Source: an uncultured bacterium
GTDB taxonomy: Bacteria > Chloroflexota > Anaerolineae > J036 > Brachytrichaceae
NCBI GenBank assembly: GCA_903921365.1
Contig: CAIXPS010000084.1
Coordinates: 28,762-92,761, forward strand
Direction of reading: 5' to 3'
Length of the DNA stretch: 64,000 nt
Shown: positions 62,014-64,000 of the stretch, one piece after another
How positions within the stretch are numbered: position 1 is the first letter of the stretch
Layout of the letters: every line of letters begins with the position of its first letter
Notes under the pieces: model-generated
Databases searched by the model: none
Seen by the model: only the letters and a program-made list of their open reading frames with translations
What the model was told of the DNA's origin: nothing
Program-made: the position numbers and the translations under genes

Positions 62014-63084
62014 TTAACGACCTACCCAGTAGTTCTGATAATCATTGATCGCCGACAACACCGCCTCAATGTTGGCCAGGGGGACATCCGGGTATATATC
62101 AACCCGCAACACCAGACCGCCCTGGGGTGAGCCCAGGAGGGTGACGATTTCGGCAACGTGCGCGTAGGCCTCGCGGGGCGCGCCAAATGGAACCACGCCC
62201 TGGCGATCGACGTCGGCGATCAGGCACATGCGGCCTTTGAGTTGTCGCTCAACCGTCTCAATGCCGACGCAGTTGACCTGCATGTTGAAGGCGGTTAAAC
62301 CAGCCTCCAGGAACTCGTCCCACAAATCGACCGTATAGCCGTCGGAGTGCTGCGTCGCCAGCGCGCCATATTGTTTGCACAGTGCGTACATCCGCGCGTA
62401 GCCGGGTTTGAAGTAGCGCCGAAAGGTCGCCGGGCTGATCAGACAACGATCCTGCGCGCCCCAATCGTCGCCAAAACTCACGATATCCACGGGCGAACCC
62501 AACTGCAACGCATGGCGCAGATAGGCAAGGTTATAGTCCAACACCAGGTCGATGATCTCCTGAATACCGGGTGTGCCAAGCGCCATGTCTGCCAGCGCGT
62601 CTTCCATGCCGCGCAGAAAATGGGTGCGCTCGAAGAAGCGCTCGCCCGCGATGGTGACGACCTTCCCATGCGCCCGTTCCTGCTGGCAACCGCCCACGAA
62701 CGCGCCCCAGTCGTGCTCGCCGCGCTCGGTGTATATCAGCGGATCAGGCGCGCGGTAATGGCGCAGGTGACGGATGTCGGCCAGGGGGTGGATGGTGATT
62801 TGCCCTTCCATACCCTCGCGGATGCACTGCCATTCGCAGCCCCAGTTGTCCAGGTAGCTTTCGCCGGCGCGGTTGGCTGGGCCTACCAGCGTATGCGGGT
62901 CGATACCGCGCGGAATGCGGCTGAACTCCACCTGTGGGTAGCGATCAAGCAGATCGTGCAATTCATCGCGATAGCGGATCCAGGTTGCCATGGAAAAGCC
63001 GCCCCACACAGGCACTTCGCCCGTGCCGGTCAATTGCAGTGTGTCGCGAAAACGCTGTCCCTTTGTGCGCAGATCATGATCCAT
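62014..63084 (-). CDS. Uroporphyrinogen decarboxylase-superfamily protein, HSDG type
   Basis: A 356-residue URO-D-fold protein. The motif is ATQHSDGYTVDLWDEF (about residue 245), another aspartate variant of H-x-C-G. Other landmarks are RGMEDALADMALGTPGIQ (about 155) and VSFGDDWGAQDRCLISPATF (about 205). It is the first enzyme gene after the MFS transporter and 30 bases before the next URO-D-like gene, so this is one operon. The tandem of an HxDG and an HxCG paralogue in one operon suggests a heteromeric or sequential role. Confidence 0.82.
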   Translation of the reverse strand: MDHDLRTKGQRFRDTLQLTGTGEVPVWGGFSMATWIRYRDELHDLLDRYPQVEFSRIPRGIDPHTLVGPANRAGESYLDNWGCEWQCIREGMEGQITIHPLADIRHLRHYRAPDPLIYTERGEHDWGAFVGGCQQERAHGKVVTIAGERFFERTHFLRGMEDALADMALGTPGIQEIIDLVLDYNLAYLRHALQLGSPVDIVSFGDDWGAQDRCLISPATFRRYFKPGYARMYALCKQYGALATQHSDGYTVDLWDEFLEAGLTAFNMQVNCVGIETVERQLKGRMCLIADVDRQGVVPFGAPREAYAHVAEIVTLLGSPQGGLVLRVDIYPDVPLANIEAVLSAINDYQNYWVGR

Positions 63085-63150
63085 AGTTAAGGTCCTTCGT
63101 GGCGTCTCATTCGATATTGTATGACCGTTCGCCTTAATGCGAGAAGCTTG

Positions 63151-64000
63151 CTACTGCAAGCCGTTCGCCTGGCGCGCTGCTGCCTGCCGATTGATGAGCA
63201 GACGACCTGCCCCAAAGAATAGAAGCGCCAGTAAGCAGCACCCTGCAAGAATCAGAAACATATTTGACGGGCCGACCTGGTCAAACAGCCAGCCGCTGAA
63301 CGGGGCGCCGGCGATGGCCGAGAGACTGGTGAGCGCGACTACCAACCCCTGACTGGTCGCCTTTAGATTTTCCGGCGCGAGCTCATTTGCGTAGTTGACT
63401 ACTGCAATCGAATACAGTCCGAACGATGTGCCCGCCACAATGCTGATGCCGGCTGCCCATTCCGGCGCGGGCATGAGGCCGTACAGCAACATGCGCACCG
63501 CAAATGCGAGCAATGCAACTGCCATTAACCTGCGAGAGCCAAAGCGACTCAGCAGTGGCGCGCTCAACGCCATGAACGGCATCTCGACGATGGCCGAGAG
63601 CATCCAGACGATGCCGATCAAGGCGTCGCTGCCCCCTTGTTTCTTAATGGTCAGGCTCAGGAAGCCGTACATCCCGCTGGTTGCTAAACCCAGCAAGACG
63701 ATGCAAATGGCAAAGAGCAGCCACGGCGGTTGGCGTACCATACGACCGAATCCTGTCAACATCGATTGCTGCAGTTGGACCTTGCGCTCCGGCAAACGGA
63801 TCAACGCAACCAGAAAACAAAGATTGGCGAAGATGGACGCATAGAAAATGGTATGCAGGCCGGTTTGTTCCAGGAGCAACCCGATGACTGAACTTGTCGC
63901 AATGAAGCCAATGGAACCCCACAAGCGTTGCGCACCATAGCGTTCGCGATGTTCCCCCAGCACGCTAAGTGTGGTGCTATCCAGTAAGGGCATGATGGTC
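63151..64000 (-). CDS. MFS transporter, C-terminal part (5' end outside window)
   Basis: At least 283 residues with about eight hydrophobic segments, corresponding to the second half and part of the first half of a major-facilitator protein. The sequence YGAQRLWGSIGFIATSSVIGL with its G-x2-R-x-W-G-S-I-G motif is that of the MFS_1_like/nucleoside-permease branch. The frame is open to the window edge, so the ATG at 63993 is not taken as the start. It is upstream of the URO-D/dehydrogenase genes on the same strand with a gap of 66 bases, and probably imports their substrate. Confidence 0.82.
   Translation of the reverse strand, partial: TIMPLLDSTTLSVLGEHRERYGAQRLWGSIGFIATSSVIGLLLEQTGLHTIFYASIFANLCFLVALIRLPERKVQLQQSMLTGFGRMVRQPPWLLFAICIVLLGLATSGMYGFLSLTIKKQGGSDALIGIVWMLSAIVEMPFMALSAPLLSRFGSRRLMAVALLAFAVRMLLYGLMPAPEWAAGISIVAGTSFGLYSIAVVNYANELAPENLKATSQGLVVALTSLSAIAGAPFSGWLFDQVGPSNMFLILAGCCLLALLFFGAGRLLINRQAAARQANGLQ

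Overview
The window is about 60% GC and gene-dense, with intergenic gaps full of palindromic repeats. The gene content suggests an uncultured member of the Chloroflexota (Anaerolineae-like): groES-groEL under HrcA/CIRCE control, two exported proteins ending in a Y-x-P-[LI] tail, a DUF5650 surface-repeat fragment, a large kinase-FGE fusion, and many URO-D-superfamily and Gfo/Idh enzymes. The taxonomic call is inference from gene content; no rRNA or tRNA was recognised. LAYOUT. 1-4.5 kb is a plus-strand catabolic operon: the end of a membrane protein, a Gfo/Idh/MocA dehydrogenase, a DUF2961/GH172-like glycosidase and a URO-D-like protein. It is interrupted by a reverse-oriented DUF5650 fragment flanked by a duplicated dehydrogenase tail. 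4.5-7.3 kb holds a secreted Cna-B-type protein, a tandem repeat array and an HsdR C-terminal remnant. 7.3-10.2 kb holds an aldo/keto reductase and an amt-PII nitrogen module with a hairpin leader. 10.2-25.2 kb is mixed: UbiB-like kinase, APH-like kinase, serine hydrolase, a PIN toxin pair, penicillin acylase, hydrolase, D-2-hydroxyacid dehydrogenase, SDR, a secreted phosphoesterase and a YcaQ-like glycosylase. A second toxin-antitoxin pair (Phd/VapC, with an apparent AUA toxin start), a URO-D protein, a nitroreductase and small enzymes follow to 29.4 kb. 29.5-34.4 kb looks like a defence or conflict island: a coupled methyltransferase-endonuclease pair and a 974-residue DUF4157 protein. 34.6-41 kb has a Gfo/Idh plus Zn-dehydrogenase pair, a membrane operon (MATE-like, permease, TIGR03943) and a secreted SH3 protein. 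41-43.4 kb is groES-groEL with a promoter bracketed by two CIRCE operators. 43.4-55.3 kb is envelope and signalling: acetyltransferase, esterase, a multi-sensor HD-GYP regulator, an LCP protein, a Ser/Thr kinase-FGE fusion, a lipoprotein, a 723-residue beta-propeller and a small SH3 protein. 55.4-58.6 kb is a decayed zone (URO-D fragment, IS remnant) plus an NTF2-like protein and a lipoprotein with a thioredoxin-like end. 58.7-64 kb is a minus-strand catabolic cluster: MFS transporter, three URO-D-like proteins and a Zn-dehydrogenase. HOW IT FITS. Oxidoreductases of sugar or polyol type (two Gfo/Idh, two medium-chain Zn-dehydrogenases) sit repeatedly beside five URO-D-superfamily proteins of two active-site types (HxCG and HxDG). 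No corrinoid protein is in the window, so a methyltransfer role stays hypothetical. The intergenic DNA is notable: at least five families of small dispersed palindromes, one 146-bp MITE-like insertion in a terminator loop, and several gene fragments that are partial copies of intact genes in the same window.
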